From NCBI GenBank assembly GCA_020845755.1, contig JADLFE010000004.1, positions 83,293 through 147,292 of the forward strand: 64,000 nucleotides of DNA. The letters are read 5' to 3'. How positions within the stretch are numbered: position 1 is the stretch's first letter; the number at the start of each line of letters is the position of its first letter. Position numbers and translations under genes: made by a program. The stretch is from Phycisphaerales bacterium. GTDB lineage: Bacteria; Planctomycetota; Phycisphaerae; Phycisphaerales; UBA1924. Of the stretch, positions 1-8,616 are shown piece by piece. The notes below the pieces were generated by a model, which worked only from the letters and a program-made list of their open reading frames with translations, was not told the origin of the DNA and did not search any database.

Positions 1-491
1 CCGCGGGCGCAGGCCGCGATCGAGATCACGGCGTTGGGGTGCATGTGATCGACATGGCGGCGCGGCACAAAGGCGTGGAGCGGCGTGTCGATCGACGATG
101 CACGCGGATTCAGGTTGAATGTGCAGTGCGAGTAAGCGCCGACCATCTCGTCTTCGATCGGAGTCTTCGGACCGCGGGCTGCCGCATTGCCCCAGACTCT
201 CTGCAGCCCTTCCAGTTTGGTCATGTAGAGCGAGGCGAAGAGGCCTTTGTTGGCGGTGCGAAGGTCGCCGCCGCTCCCCTTCACCCACAAGACGTCGACG
301 GATTCGCCGGTGAGCGGATCACGCTCGTGGATCTTCGAGGAGGTGTTTCCACCGCCGGTGTTGGTGATGCGTTGATCGCTCCCGAGGATGTTCGAGCGAT
401 AAACCAAGCGGGCCAATGGGTCCATTGCACCGGCCTTGGCGTCGTCCCACAGGTGGCGAACATGACGGTATTCTGATGGCTGTCGTGACAT
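1..491 (-). CDS. bifunctional rhamnulose-1-phosphate aldolase/short-chain dehydrogenase, N-terminal part (truncated by window edge)
   Basis: The first 163 residues of a class II (zinc) aldolase are visible; the gene runs off the left edge. The sequence shows LVYRSNILGSDQRITNTGGG, the phosphate-binding GGGNTSSK (about residues 46-53), LWVKGSGGDL, CTFNLNPR and the zinc-ligand stretch HVDHMHP (about 146-152). This arrangement is typical of the long aldolase-dehydrogenase fusions (B. subtilis YuxG type) that cleave rhamnulose-1-phosphate to DHAP and L-lactaldehyde and then oxidise the lactaldehyde to lactate. The dehydrogenase half would lie outside the window. The start ATG is the first in frame before the conserved region. 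The gene is divergent from lutABC, which would consume the lactate. Family assignment is firm; exact sugar specificity (rhamnulose versus fuculose) is inferred. Confidence 0.85.
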   Translation of the reverse strand, partial: MSRQPSEYRHVRHLWDDAKAGAMDPLARLVYRSNILGSDQRITNTGGGNTSSKIHERDPLTGESVDVLWVKGSGGDLRTANKGLFASLYMTKLEGLQRVWGNAAARGPKTPIEDEMVGAYSHCTFNLNPRASSIDTPLHAFVPRRHVDHMHPNAVISIAACAR

Positions 492-593
492 TGCTTTCCC
501 ATCAAACCAGACAGAACACCAACCCGCAACCGCCGGCGAACTGTTGGCGCGGCGAATCGTGCGAGTCGGACACTTTCCGCTTGCCAAGGTTAC

Positions 594-603
594 GGGATAT
601 CCC
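594..603. promoter_or_regulatory. perfect palindrome in the aldolase/lutA divergent intergenic region (candidate operator)
   Basis: A perfect 10-base palindrome, GGGATATCCC, sits in the 240-base divergent region, about 100 bases from the aldolase start and 130 from lutA. It lies in the only locally AT-rich patch (about 590-650). Position and symmetry fit a shared operator for a regulator not encoded in the window; no regulator or binding data support it. Confidence 0.3.
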
Positions 604-731
604 AACAATTTCAAGCATATTCAATCAAAATCGGGCATTGTCATCCCAATCCAGACTCCACATTCGTGGCCACACGGCCGCTCGGTAACCACTTCTGCGC
701 ATCAACGCGAACCAGAGGCCATCGAATTCCC

Positions 732-1484
732 GTGAATGTCGCTCTTTTCATCACCTGTCTGACCGAGCAGTTCACGCCGCGAGCCGGCGTAGCCTCCACG
801 CTGGTGCTGGAGCACCTGGGCTGCCGGGTGCACTTCCCAGAGGCACAGACCTGCTGCGGGCAGCCGATGTTCAACACGGGGCACCACGAAGACGCGGCAA
901 TCCTGGCACGCCGGATGATCGACGTCTTTGATCAGTTCGAGGCGATCGTCACGCCTTCGGGCTCGTGCGCCGCGATGGTGAAGATACACGCGCCGGAGTT
1001 GTTGAAGGGTGACCAGACCTACGCCGCACGTGCCAAGGCGCTGGCGGCCAAGACGTATGAGTTCGTAGAGTTTCTCTCGCGCGTGCTGCGGGTCGACCTG
1101 GCGGCGTTGAACGCACGGCACGAGTCCACGGCGACGATCCACCCCGCGTGTCATCTGCGTGAACTCGGCCTCATGGACGAACCAGCGAAGTTGCTCGCCC
1201 AGATCAACGGGCTGGAACTGCGCCCACTTCCATCTCGCGATGAGTGCTGCGGATTTGGCGGGGCGTTCAGCGTCAAGCACCCAGCGATCTCGGGCAAGAT
1301 GGTCGAGAACAAGGTCGCCAACGTCGTGTCGACACGGAGCGACTCGCTGGTGTGCAGCGACGCGGGGTGCGCCATGAACATCGACGGCGCGTGCCGGAAA
1401 AGCGGCGTGCGCCAGCGGATCCTCTCGGCGCCGGAGATCATCGCAGAATCACTGGGACTCTTGCCGAGGGAACCGTCGCCATGA
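732..1484 (+). CDS. lutA: lactate utilization protein A (LutA/YkgE family, Fe-S cysteine-rich protein)
   Basis: Predicted 250-residue CCG-domain protein, a component of the LutABC complex that oxidises L-lactate to pyruvate. Two cysteine-rich CCG motifs are visible, TCCGQPMFNTG near residue 40 and ECCGFGGAFSVKHP near 175, plus GSCAAMV and HPACH between them, the usual arrangement of ligands for the non-cubane/4Fe-4S centre of this family. I chose the GTG at 732 because the family N-terminus is VNVALFITCLTEQF; an upstream in-frame ATG at 666 would add 22 unrelated residues. The stop overlaps the lutB start as ATGA, so translation is probably coupled. No strong Shine-Dalgarno precedes the GTG. 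Confidence 0.9.
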   Translation: MNVALFITCLTEQFTPRAGVASTLVLEHLGCRVHFPEAQTCCGQPMFNTGHHEDAAILARRMIDVFDQFEAIVTPSGSCAAMVKIHAPELLKGDQTYAARAKALAAKTYEFVEFLSRVLRVDLAALNARHESTATIHPACHLRELGLMDEPAKLLAQINGLELRPLPSRDECCGFGGAFSVKHPAISGKMVENKVANVVSTRSDSLVCSDAGCAMNIDGACRKSGVRQRILSAPEIIAESLGLLPREPSP

Positions 1485-2980
1485 ACGAGGGCCTGCTGTT
1501 CCCGCCCCTCCCCCACCGCATCGAGTCGCGGGCGCCCGCCGCGGCACGCGACGTCAGCCTGCAGCAGTTCGTTCGGCACGCGACGGTGACCAAAGACACG
1601 GGGCGCGTTGACGCCTGTCGGGCGGCCTTTGGCGAGCGGTACGATGACCTTCGACAACACGCAGGCGCAATCAAGTCACACACGCTCGATCACCTTGATC
1701 TCTACCTCGAGCGATTCGAAGCGGCGGCGACACGAGCAGGCGCGACAGTTCACTGGGCAGCGGACGCACACGCAGCCAACAGAATCTGCCTCGATATCGC
1801 CGGAAGAATCAACGCGAAAGTCTGCGTGAAGAGCAAGTCCATGGCGACGGAGGAAACGCGGCTGCTCCCCGCGCTCGAGGCCGCGGGAATCAAGACGGTC
1901 GAGACCGATCTTGGCGAGTTCATCGTGCAACTCGACGGCGACGCGCCGTCACACATCGTGACGCCGATGATCCACAAGAACAGGGCGTCGGTGGCCCGCG
2001 CGTTCGTGCGCGATCTTGGTTCGCGCTACACCGAGGACCCCGGTGAACTCACGATGATCGCACGCGAGCACATGCGACGGCTCTTCGAGCGTGCGGACCT
2101 AGGCATCAGCGGCGGGAACTTCCTCATCGCCGACACAGGCACGCTCGTCATCTGCACCAACGAGGGCAACGCTGATCTGACCGTTTCGCTCCCTCCGGTT
2201 CACATCGCGGTTGTAGGCATCGAGAAACTGATCCCATCGATGGAGCACCTGCCGGTCTTTCTCAAACTGCTGGCGCGGAGCGCGACAGCACAGCCGCTCA
2301 CGATCTACACGACGTGCATCTCGGGCCCCAGGCGGACCGCAACTCCGGTTGCCGGACCGGACGCGGATGGGCCGCGCGAACTGCACATCATCCTCCTCGA
2401 TAACGGGCGCACCGAACTCTTGCGCGAGCCGACGCGCGAACTTCTGCGCTGCATCCGATGCGGCGCGTGCCTGAACGCGTGCCCGGTGTACAAGGCCGTC
2501 GGCGGCGGGCACGCGTACGGATCGGTGTATTCGGGCCCGATCGGCGCGACGATCACGCCTCACCTGCGCGGCCTGCACAACTACCCTGATCTTGCGACGG
2601 CCAGTTCGCTGTGCGGCGCGTGCTTCCACGCCTGCCCGGTGCATATCGATCTGCCCGCGCAATTCATCGCATTGCGGGAAGAGGCTGCTCGCAGCCACCT
2701 CAATCCGGCGCCGGAACGGGCGGCGATGAAGCTGTGGCGATGGATCATGCAGTCGCCGGCTCGATATCGATTTGCGGCCGGCCTGGCGCGATTCGTGCTG
2801 TCTCGCCTGGACGGTGTCGACCTTCCGCTTCCAGGGCCGCTGGGAGCATGGACGTCGTGCCGTGCATCGCCGCGTCCGGGCGAGATCGATTTCCGGGCTT
2901 GGTGGGGTGAGCGATCGCAGATGGGCGGCAGACCGGCGGACTCCGCGGCGCGTGCGGGCACGGGGGCGCGATATGAGTGA
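1481..2980 (+). CDS. lutB: lactate utilization iron-sulfur protein B (LutB)
   Basis: Predicted 499-residue protein with an N-terminal LUD domain (about 60-310; note KSKSMATEE and GISGGNFLIADTGT) followed by two ferredoxin-type cysteine motifs, CIRCGACLNACPVYK near residue 323 and CGACFHACPVHIDLP near 377. This is the standard LutB/YkgF architecture: the electron-transfer core of the L-lactate oxidase complex. The start ATG overlaps the lutA stop, and the 3' end overlaps lutC by eight bases, so lutABC is a tightly coupled operon. Length matches the family (about 470-490). Confidence 0.92.
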   Translation: MNEGLLFPPLPHRIESRAPAAARDVSLQQFVRHATVTKDTGRVDACRAAFGERYDDLRQHAGAIKSHTLDHLDLYLERFEAAATRAGATVHWAADAHAANRICLDIAGRINAKVCVKSKSMATEETRLLPALEAAGIKTVETDLGEFIVQLDGDAPSHIVTPMIHKNRASVARAFVRDLGSRYTEDPGELTMIAREHMRRLFERADLGISGGNFLIADTGTLVICTNEGNADLTVSLPPVHIAVVGIEKLIPSMEHLPVFLKLLARSATAQPLTIYTTCISGPRRTATPVAGPDADGPRELHIILLDNGRTELLREPTRELLRCIRCGACLNACPVYKAVGGGHAYGSVYSGPIGATITPHLRGLHNYPDLATASSLCGACFHACPVHIDLPAQFIALREEAARSHLNPAPERAAMKLWRWIMQSPARYRFAAGLARFVLSRLDGVDLPLPGPLGAWTSCRASPRPGEIDFRAWWGERSQMGGRPADSAARAGTGARYE

Positions 2981-3644
2981 TCGTGAACTCATCATGTCGC
3001 GTGTGCGGGCGGCGCTGGCACACTCAGGTGCAGGCGACACGCTCGCCTGTCCGCCGCATGTTCAAGAACCGCTTGTTCGCCTCGCGAACGCGGACATCGA
3101 CATGCGTGCCCGGTTCATTGAGGCGGGCAATCGCGCAGGGATGAAGACCTCACGCACGTCGCTTGGTTCGGTGCGTGAATCGCTGGAGATGATCCTTCAC
3201 GCCGAATCGCCGAGGGCGGTGCTGGTTGATATCGGCGATAGCACGCTTCTCGCACTTGCCGGTGATGCATGCCGAGCACTCGGTGTCACAACAGCGGCCG
3301 ATCCCGGCACGCGGGCGTTCGACGCCGACCTTGCGATTATCGACGCGACGGCCGCCGTCGCCGAAACCGGCTCGGTGTTGCTGACGAGCGACGGGCGCCG
3401 GCGCTGCGCCTGGATCGTGCCGCCCAAGGTTGTGATTCTGGTGTCGTCGCGCGCGTTGGTTCCAGACCTGCTCGATCTATGGGCAAGCCCGACCTCTTCG
3501 GCACGTGCATTTGCTTCCTCACCGCCTGCGGCGATGCTGCTGGTAAGCGGGCCGAGCAAAACCGCTGACATCGAGGGCGTTCTCGTCACCGGCGTTCACG
3601 GGCCTGGAAAGGTCCATGTTGTGCTTGTCGATGATGGCGTTTGA
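2973..3644 (+). CDS. lutC: lactate utilization protein C (LutC/YkgG, LUD domain)
   Basis: Predicted 223-residue LUD-domain protein, third member of the lactate oxidation complex. The segment AIIDATAAVAETGSVLL followed by PPKVVILV and the C-terminal SGPSKTADIEGVLVTGVHGP is characteristic of LutC. The start ATG lies inside the lutB 3' end (overlap of eight bases) and gives the normal length of about 200-240 residues; longer upstream frames extend into lutB and are not credible. The 56 bases to the next, convergent gene contain only a 7-bp inverted repeat (3651-3657/3686-3692) with a 28-base gap and no T-tract. Confidence 0.9.
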   Translation: MSDRELIMSRVRAALAHSGAGDTLACPPHVQEPLVRLANADIDMRARFIEAGNRAGMKTSRTSLGSVRESLEMILHAESPRAVLVDIGDSTLLALAGDACRALGVTTAADPGTRAFDADLAIIDATAAVAETGSVLLTSDGRRRCAWIVPPKVVILVSSRALVPDLLDLWASPTSSARAFASSPPAAMLLVSGPSKTADIEGVLVTGVHGPGKVHVVLVDDGV

Positions 3645-3700
3645 GGCCGTGCGATCGGTTCTCGCCTCTCGTTTTCAATGCAAGGCGATCGCGTGCGCCG

Positions 3701-4777
3701 TCACTTTGATTCGCGGTCTACCTGCTCGATAAACCGCTCTGCGCTCCACGCGGTATCTTGCCCGGACTTGGCGCCGTGCTTCTTCGCGACCAGTTCGGCG
3801 TGGCTGGTGAAGTATCTCAGGCTGTAACCGCGAAAGTCCTCGATCGAGCGGAACGCGTGACGTTCCATGAACGCCCGCAGATCACGCTCGAGTTTCTTGA
3901 CAAGTTCATAGCCGTGGATCATCACACCCGTGCAGACCTGCACGGTTGACGCGCCCAGGAGTATGAACTCGGCCGCGTCGTCCCCGCTCTCTATGCCGCC
4001 GACCGCGCTGAGCGATGCGCGAGAGCCCATCTCCCGTGCGATCTCCATCGCCATCCGCAGCGCTATGGGCTTCACCGCTCGCCCGGAGTATCCGCCGGAC
4101 GTGGAATAACCCTCGACCGTCGGCTCGGGGCGCAGCGTGGTCAAATCAACACCCATCACGCTCAGGACCGTATTGATCGCAGAGATGCCGCGGCATCCTG
4201 CTTCCACCGCCGCTCTGGCAACGTCCACGATGTTCGTCACGTTCGGCGTCATCTTCGCCCAGACCGGCACCCTCGCAACCTCACGCGCCCAGCCGCAGAC
4301 CTCGCGGAGCAACTCCGGCGACTGTCCCATCGCCGAGCCCATGCGTCGCTCGGGCAGACCGTGCGGACAGGATAAGTTCAACTCGATCGCGTCGGCGCCT
4401 GCTCGCTGCACGCGCTCCACGATCTCGTGCCACGCGTGGCGGCGATACTCCTCCATCACCGACGCGATCAGCGCTCGCCCGGGATATCGCATCTTCAGAG
4501 TTCGGAATTCCTCCTCCCATGTCTCGATCGGGCGGTCGCTGATGAGTTCGATGTTCTCCCAGCCGACGATCTCGTCGCCGACGCGCCACCTCGCATAGCG
4601 CGGCGAGACATTCACGATCTTCGTCGAATCGAGCACGATCGTCTTGCACACCACGCCGCCCCAGCCCTCGTCGAACGCGCGAGCGATGACATTGGCGTTG
4701 GTCGATGGCGGCCCGCTGGCGATGATGAACGGATTGGCAAGGCGCAGGCCGTCGACGTGGACCGACAGATCGATCAT
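3701..4777 (-). CDS. dihydroorotate dehydrogenase/dihydropyrimidine dehydrogenase PreA-like flavoprotein
   Basis: Predicted 358-residue FMN TIM-barrel protein. It starts MIDLSVHVDGLRLANPFIIA and has ASGPPSTNANVIARAFDEGW, closer to NAD-dependent dihydropyrimidine dehydrogenase subunit PreA than to biosynthetic PyrD. The active-site cysteine motif is NLSCPHGLPERRMGSAMG, and GGIESGDDAAEFILLGAS with QVCTGVM forms the FMN phosphate site. PreA of E. coli is about 411 residues with a C-terminal 2x[4Fe-4S] domain; this protein stops at EQVDRESK without any cysteine cluster, and no preT partner is adjacent. The electron acceptor is therefore unclear. Class 1B PyrD is the alternative reading. It is convergent with lutABC and co-oriented with prfA. 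Confidence 0.75.
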   Translation of the reverse strand: MIDLSVHVDGLRLANPFIIASGPPSTNANVIARAFDEGWGGVVCKTIVLDSTKIVNVSPRYARWRVGDEIVGWENIELISDRPIETWEEEFRTLKMRYPGRALIASVMEEYRRHAWHEIVERVQRAGADAIELNLSCPHGLPERRMGSAMGQSPELLREVCGWAREVARVPVWAKMTPNVTNIVDVARAAVEAGCRGISAINTVLSVMGVDLTTLRPEPTVEGYSTSGGYSGRAVKPIALRMAMEIAREMGSRASLSAVGGIESGDDAAEFILLGASTVQVCTGVMIHGYELVKKLERDLRAFMERHAFRSIEDFRGYSLRYFTSHAELVAKKHGAKSGQDTAWSAERFIEQVDRESK

Positions 4778-4930
4778 CGCGCAGTCTCCGATCCCATCCC
4801 TCCCGTGCTCCCCTTCTCGTGACCGCCCAGTGGCATCTCGTGTGGGAGTGGTGCGTGATCTTGATTTAGCTCACGCAAATCACCGCGGGCTCCCACCACG
4901 GAACCTGGAACCGCACACACCGCCGCTGAC

Positions 4931-6028
4931 TCACAACGCCGCCACGCGCCGCGCGGTTTCATACGCGATCAAGTCCTTCATCAGTTTATCGAGGTCACCG
5001 TTCATCACCTCGCGCACGCCATATTCACCCGGCAAACGCTCGTCCGCCACGATCCCGTCCTTGAATCGATACGTCCTGATCTTCTCGCTCCGCCCGCCGG
5101 TGCCGATCTGGCTGTTGCGCGCCGCGGTGCGTTCGGCGGCCTGCTTGGCCCGCTCTGCCTCGTACAACTTGGCCATCAAAAGTCGCCGGGCCCGCTCGCG
5201 GTTCTGCTGCTGGCTCTTGGCCTCCATCATCTTGATGATGATGCCGGTCGGCTTGTGGTGGATCTGCCATGCCGTCTCGACCTTGTTGACGTTCTGCCCG
5301 CCAGGGCCCTGGGCCCGCGTCGCAAACTCCTCGACCTCGTTGGCCCAGTCGATCTTCACATCGACGTCCTCAGGCTCCGCGAGGGTCGCGACACTGGCGG
5401 TGCTGGTGTGAATGCGACCCTGGGCCTCGGTGGCGGGAACGCGCTTGACGCTGTGGACCCCAGCCTCAAAGTTCAGTTCGGTCCACACGCCCTCGCCGCG
5501 AATATTGACCGTGGCGCTCCGCACGCCGCCCACAGCGGGCTCGGGCGTCAGTTCCAGAACTTCCCAATTCCACCCGCGTTTCGTCGCATACTTCTGGTAC
5601 ATCTCGAGCAAGTCTCGAGCCCACAGCGCAGCCTCGTCGCCGCCGGTCCCCGCCCGGATTTCCATCATCACAGATCCGACCTTGCCGTCGTCCGCCGTCA
5701 CGAGGCGCGACGTTACGTCCTCGAGCAACGCCTCGACCTTCGCCCGAGCGGCGGGCAACTCCTCCGCCGCCATCGCGGCCAGTTCCGCGTCTCCGCACCC
5801 CCTGGCCGCCTCCAACTCTCTCACTTCCGCCAGCGCCGCCTTGTACGCACAAAAAGACCCCACCAGTGGCTCGAGCCCCGCCCTGCGGATCGAATACTGG
5901 CGCACCGCTTTGTGGTCGGTTACGACCGCCGGATCTTCCAGTTTCGCGCACACGCCCGCGTATTCCCGCTCGAACTCGCCGAGCTTGGCCACGATCTTTC
6001 CCAGTGCCTCTTGCGCCAGTGCCGTCAT
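4931..6028 (-). CDS. prfA: peptide chain release factor 1
   Basis: Predicted 365-residue RF1, which terminates translation at UAA/UAG. The peptidyl-tRNA hydrolysis motif is GPGGQNVNKVETAWQ (GGQ near residue 244), and the stop-codon-reading PAT motif is RVPATEAQGRIHTS. RAGTGGDEAA is also conserved. The start ATG gives a normal-length protein beginning MTALAQEALGKIVAKL; the frame stays open 54 codons further upstream into the divergent ABC gene but carries no conserved sequence. A TATCGT hexamer ends seven bases before this ATG, compatible with a leaderless mRNA. The usual companion prmC is not adjacent. Confidence 0.97.
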   Translation of the reverse strand: MTALAQEALGKIVAKLGEFEREYAGVCAKLEDPAVVTDHKAVRQYSIRRAGLEPLVGSFCAYKAALAEVRELEAARGCGDAELAAMAAEELPAARAKVEALLEDVTSRLVTADDGKVGSVMMEIRAGTGGDEAALWARDLLEMYQKYATKRGWNWEVLELTPEPAVGGVRSATVNIRGEGVWTELNFEAGVHSVKRVPATEAQGRIHTSTASVATLAEPEDVDVKIDWANEVEEFATRAQGPGGQNVNKVETAWQIHHKPTGIIIKMMEAKSQQQNRERARRLLMAKLYEAERAKQAAERTAARNSQIGTGGRSEKIRTYRFKDGIVADERLPGEYGVREVMNGDLDKLMKDLIAYETARRVAAL

Positions 6029-6128
6029 GCACCGAACGATAAGCAGCCAAAATCCGCTCGGCATCCGTGAAACTTCCACGCCCACAATCGGTATCATCCC
6101 AGGTCCGCACTCCCGGGGGACCCACACT

Positions 6129-7097
6129 TTGCTCTCCATCGAAATCCGCGGCCTGACCAAGACCTTCGGCCCGAAGGTCGCCGTCAACAACCTCGATCTT
6201 TCCGTCCCTCAGGGCAGCCTGTGCGGCTTCATCGGGCCCAACGGCGCGGGCAAGACCACCACGATCCGCATGATCATGTCGATCATTTTCCCGGATTCGG
6301 GAGAACTCCGTGTGCTGGGCAGGCCCTCCGCGGTCGAGAGCAAGGACCGTATCGGCTATCTCCCAGAAGAACGCGGCGTCTATCGCAAGATGAAGGTCGG
6401 CGCGTTCCTGAACTACATGGGCAAACTCAAGGGCATCGACGCGGCCTCCACCGACAAGAAGGTCCGCTCGTGGCTGGAACGCATGGGCCTGCCCAACGAG
6501 TACAAGAAGAAGTGCGAAGAACTCTCCAAGGGCATGCAGCAGAAGGTGCAGTTCATTTCCGCCGTCATGCACGAGCCCGACCTGCTGATCCTCGACGAAG
6601 TCTTCAGCGGGCTAGATCCCGTCAATCGACGCCTGATCCGCGAACTGATCGACGAGCAGCACAAGGCCGGACGCACCGTGATCTTCAGCACACACGCCAT
6701 GTTCGAGGCCGAGCAGTTGTGCGATCAGATCTTCATGATCCACAAGGGCAACAAGATGCTCGACGGCTCGCTCCAGTCGATCCTCGCCAAGTTCGATCCG
6801 CGATCGATCCTCGTCGAACCGACCGATCCGGCCGATCTCGATCGTCTCGCCACGATCCCCGGCGTGATCTCGTCGCAGCCCGCCGGCAAGACCACACACG
6901 AAGTCCGTTTCAGCGAGACCGTCGATCCAGCGCATGCGATGCGATCGATCATCGACTCAATGCCGGTCCGTCGCGTCGAGGTCAAGCGGGCAACACTGGA
7001 AGATATCTTCATCGACGTGGTTCTTGGGCGCAGCGGTGCTGCGCATACCGACCGCGAGAATCTCCGCAACGAACTGGCCGCCGCCTCCTCGGAGTAA
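6129..7097 (+). CDS. ABC transporter ATP-binding protein (NatA-like)
   Basis: Predicted 322-residue ABC ATPase. Walker A GPNGAGKTT lies near residue 35, the signature LSKGMQQKVQ near 131, and Walker B LLILDEVFSGLDP near 152, followed by the H-loop in STHAMFEAE. The C-terminal extension (about 220-322) is typical of DUF4162-type ATPases paired with ABC-2 permeases. Homology starts at LSIEIRGLTKTFG directly after a TTG codon, which I take as start; no ATG or GTG fits. A TATCAT hexamer at 6092-6097 could be its -10 element. The permease follows after three bases, so the two form one exporter. The substrate (Na+, drug or peptide) cannot be told from sequence. Confidence 0.88.
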   Translation: MLSIEIRGLTKTFGPKVAVNNLDLSVPQGSLCGFIGPNGAGKTTTIRMIMSIIFPDSGELRVLGRPSAVESKDRIGYLPEERGVYRKMKVGAFLNYMGKLKGIDAASTDKKVRSWLERMGLPNEYKKKCEELSKGMQQKVQFISAVMHEPDLLILDEVFSGLDPVNRRLIRELIDEQHKAGRTVIFSTHAMFEAEQLCDQIFMIHKGNKMLDGSLQSILAKFDPRSILVEPTDPADLDRLATIPGVISSQPAGKTTHEVRFSETVDPAHAMRSIIDSMPVRRVEVKRATLEDIFIDVVLGRSGAAHTDRENLRNELAAASSE

Positions 7098-7100
7098 TCC

Positions 7101-8531
7101 ATGAATCGCATGTTTGCTGTTGCCTGGCGCGAGTTCGTATCGGTCGTGTGGACCCGCGGCTTTCTGCTGGGTGTATTCCTCCCGCCGCTGATGACCGGGA
7201 TCGCGATCTTCGCGGTCTTCCTCCTGAAGAACATGGAGGGACCGCGGGTGCAGGGGCACGTCGTGATCGTCGATCAGTCTGGACTCGTAGGAGAGGCGGC
7301 TGTAAAGCGCCTGCCCGAAGACCTGGCGGCCCGCAGCAAGGAGAAGGCGGAGCAGATCAAGAAGGCGGCAGAAAAGGCCACCGAGACATTCAAGCTTCCG
7401 CCCGATCAGGCCGCGCAGGCCAAGGCGATGGCGGATATGCAGACCAAGCAGATGATCCCGAGCGCGGAAGTGCGGGCCGAACTCGGGGCTCCGGACCAGG
7501 ATCTGGACAAACTGAAGGAGATTCTCCGGACGACGGAGATCAAAGCCAAGGGAGAATCCGGCAACGCCGATCCGCTCCTCGCGGTCGCTGTGATTCCCAA
7601 GGGCGCAACTGAGCCGGACGCCGAAGGGAAGTTCGGCGTGTTCGACCTCTTCGTGGCGCCCAAACTCGACATCGAGATTCAGCAGGGGATCGAGCGGTCG
7701 ATCGGCGATGCGATCGTGGACGCGCGGATCGCGAGCGACTCGAGGGTCAAGGCCGCCGGACTTGATTCCAAGTTCCTTCGCTCCATGCTCGCTCGCCCCA
7801 ACATCGACGCGGTGACCATCACCAAGTCCGGCGAGCGCAAATCCATTGGTGAACTTCAGATGCTCGTCCCGATGGGCTTCATGATCCTGCTCATGGTTTC
7901 CGTGATGACCACAGGCCAATACCTCATGACCACGGTCGTCGAGGAAAAATCCAGCCGCGTGATGGAGATTCTGCTCTCGGCCGTGTCTCCCATGCAACTC
8001 ATGACCGGCAAGATCCTGGGGCACATGGCCGTCGGCGTGCTCATCATCGGGATCTACGGAAGCGTGGGCATAGCAAGCCTGATCTACTTCGCCCTCACGC
8101 AACTCGTAACTCCGATGACTTTCGTTCTGCTGATCGGATACTTCATCTGCGCTGCGGTGACTATGGCGGCCCTGATGGCCGCGATCGGCTCGGCGGTCAA
8201 CGAACTGCGCGAGGCTCAAACGCTGATGACACCTGTCATCATGATCACGATCCTGCCATGGATGATCTGGTTCGTGATCCAGCGGGCGCCGAATTCGCCC
8301 TTGGCCACCACGCTCTCGTTCATACCGGTCCTCAACCCCTACGTCATGGTGCTTCGCCTCGGCGGGAGCGAACCGATCCCGAGTTGGCAGCATCCCATCG
8401 CCCTGCTGATCGGTGCGGTCACCTCGATCACGGTCCTCTGGGGCGCCGCCAAGATCTTCCGCATCGGTGTCCTGATGTACGGCAAACCGCCAAACTTCAA
8501 GACGCTGATCAAGTGGGTCCGAATGGCGTAA
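7101..8531 (+). CDS. ABC-2 type transporter permease (NatB-like)
   Basis: Predicted 476-residue membrane permease. One N-terminal membrane segment (about 20-40, GFLLGVFLPPLMTGIAIFAV) is followed by a large non-membrane loop (about 45-250) and five C-terminal segments (for example ILGHMAVGVLIIGIYGSVGI and FVLLIGYFICAAVTMAALMA). This is the ABC2_membrane_3/NatB layout. The loop includes an alanine/lysine-rich helical stretch (about 75-120) likely to form a coiled coil. The motif VVEEKSSRVMEILLSAVSP just before the membrane block is a hallmark of the family and is the contact with the ATPase. It starts three bases after the ATPase gene, so the pair is co-transcribed. Confidence 0.88.
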   Translation: MNRMFAVAWREFVSVVWTRGFLLGVFLPPLMTGIAIFAVFLLKNMEGPRVQGHVVIVDQSGLVGEAAVKRLPEDLAARSKEKAEQIKKAAEKATETFKLPPDQAAQAKAMADMQTKQMIPSAEVRAELGAPDQDLDKLKEILRTTEIKAKGESGNADPLLAVAVIPKGATEPDAEGKFGVFDLFVAPKLDIEIQQGIERSIGDAIVDARIASDSRVKAAGLDSKFLRSMLARPNIDAVTITKSGERKSIGELQMLVPMGFMILLMVSVMTTGQYLMTTVVEEKSSRVMEILLSAVSPMQLMTGKILGHMAVGVLIIGIYGSVGIASLIYFALTQLVTPMTFVLLIGYFICAAVTMAALMAAIGSAVNELREAQTLMTPVIMITILPWMIWFVIQRAPNSPLATTLSFIPVLNPYVMVLRLGGSEPIPSWQHPIALLIGAVTSITVLWGAAKIFRIGVLMYGKPPNFKTLIKWVRMA

Positions 8532-8616
8532 TCGCACCAGCAGGACCTTCCCGACATCTTCTTGATTTCACTGTTGTTTCTCTGACTTCATGACTTCGTC
8601 ACCCGCATAGTGCCTC

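Noticed and set aside
3651..3692. Inverted repeat GCGATCG...CGATCGC after lutC
   Set aside because: The 28-base gap and lack of a T-run argue against a terminator; GATCG words are common in this genome.
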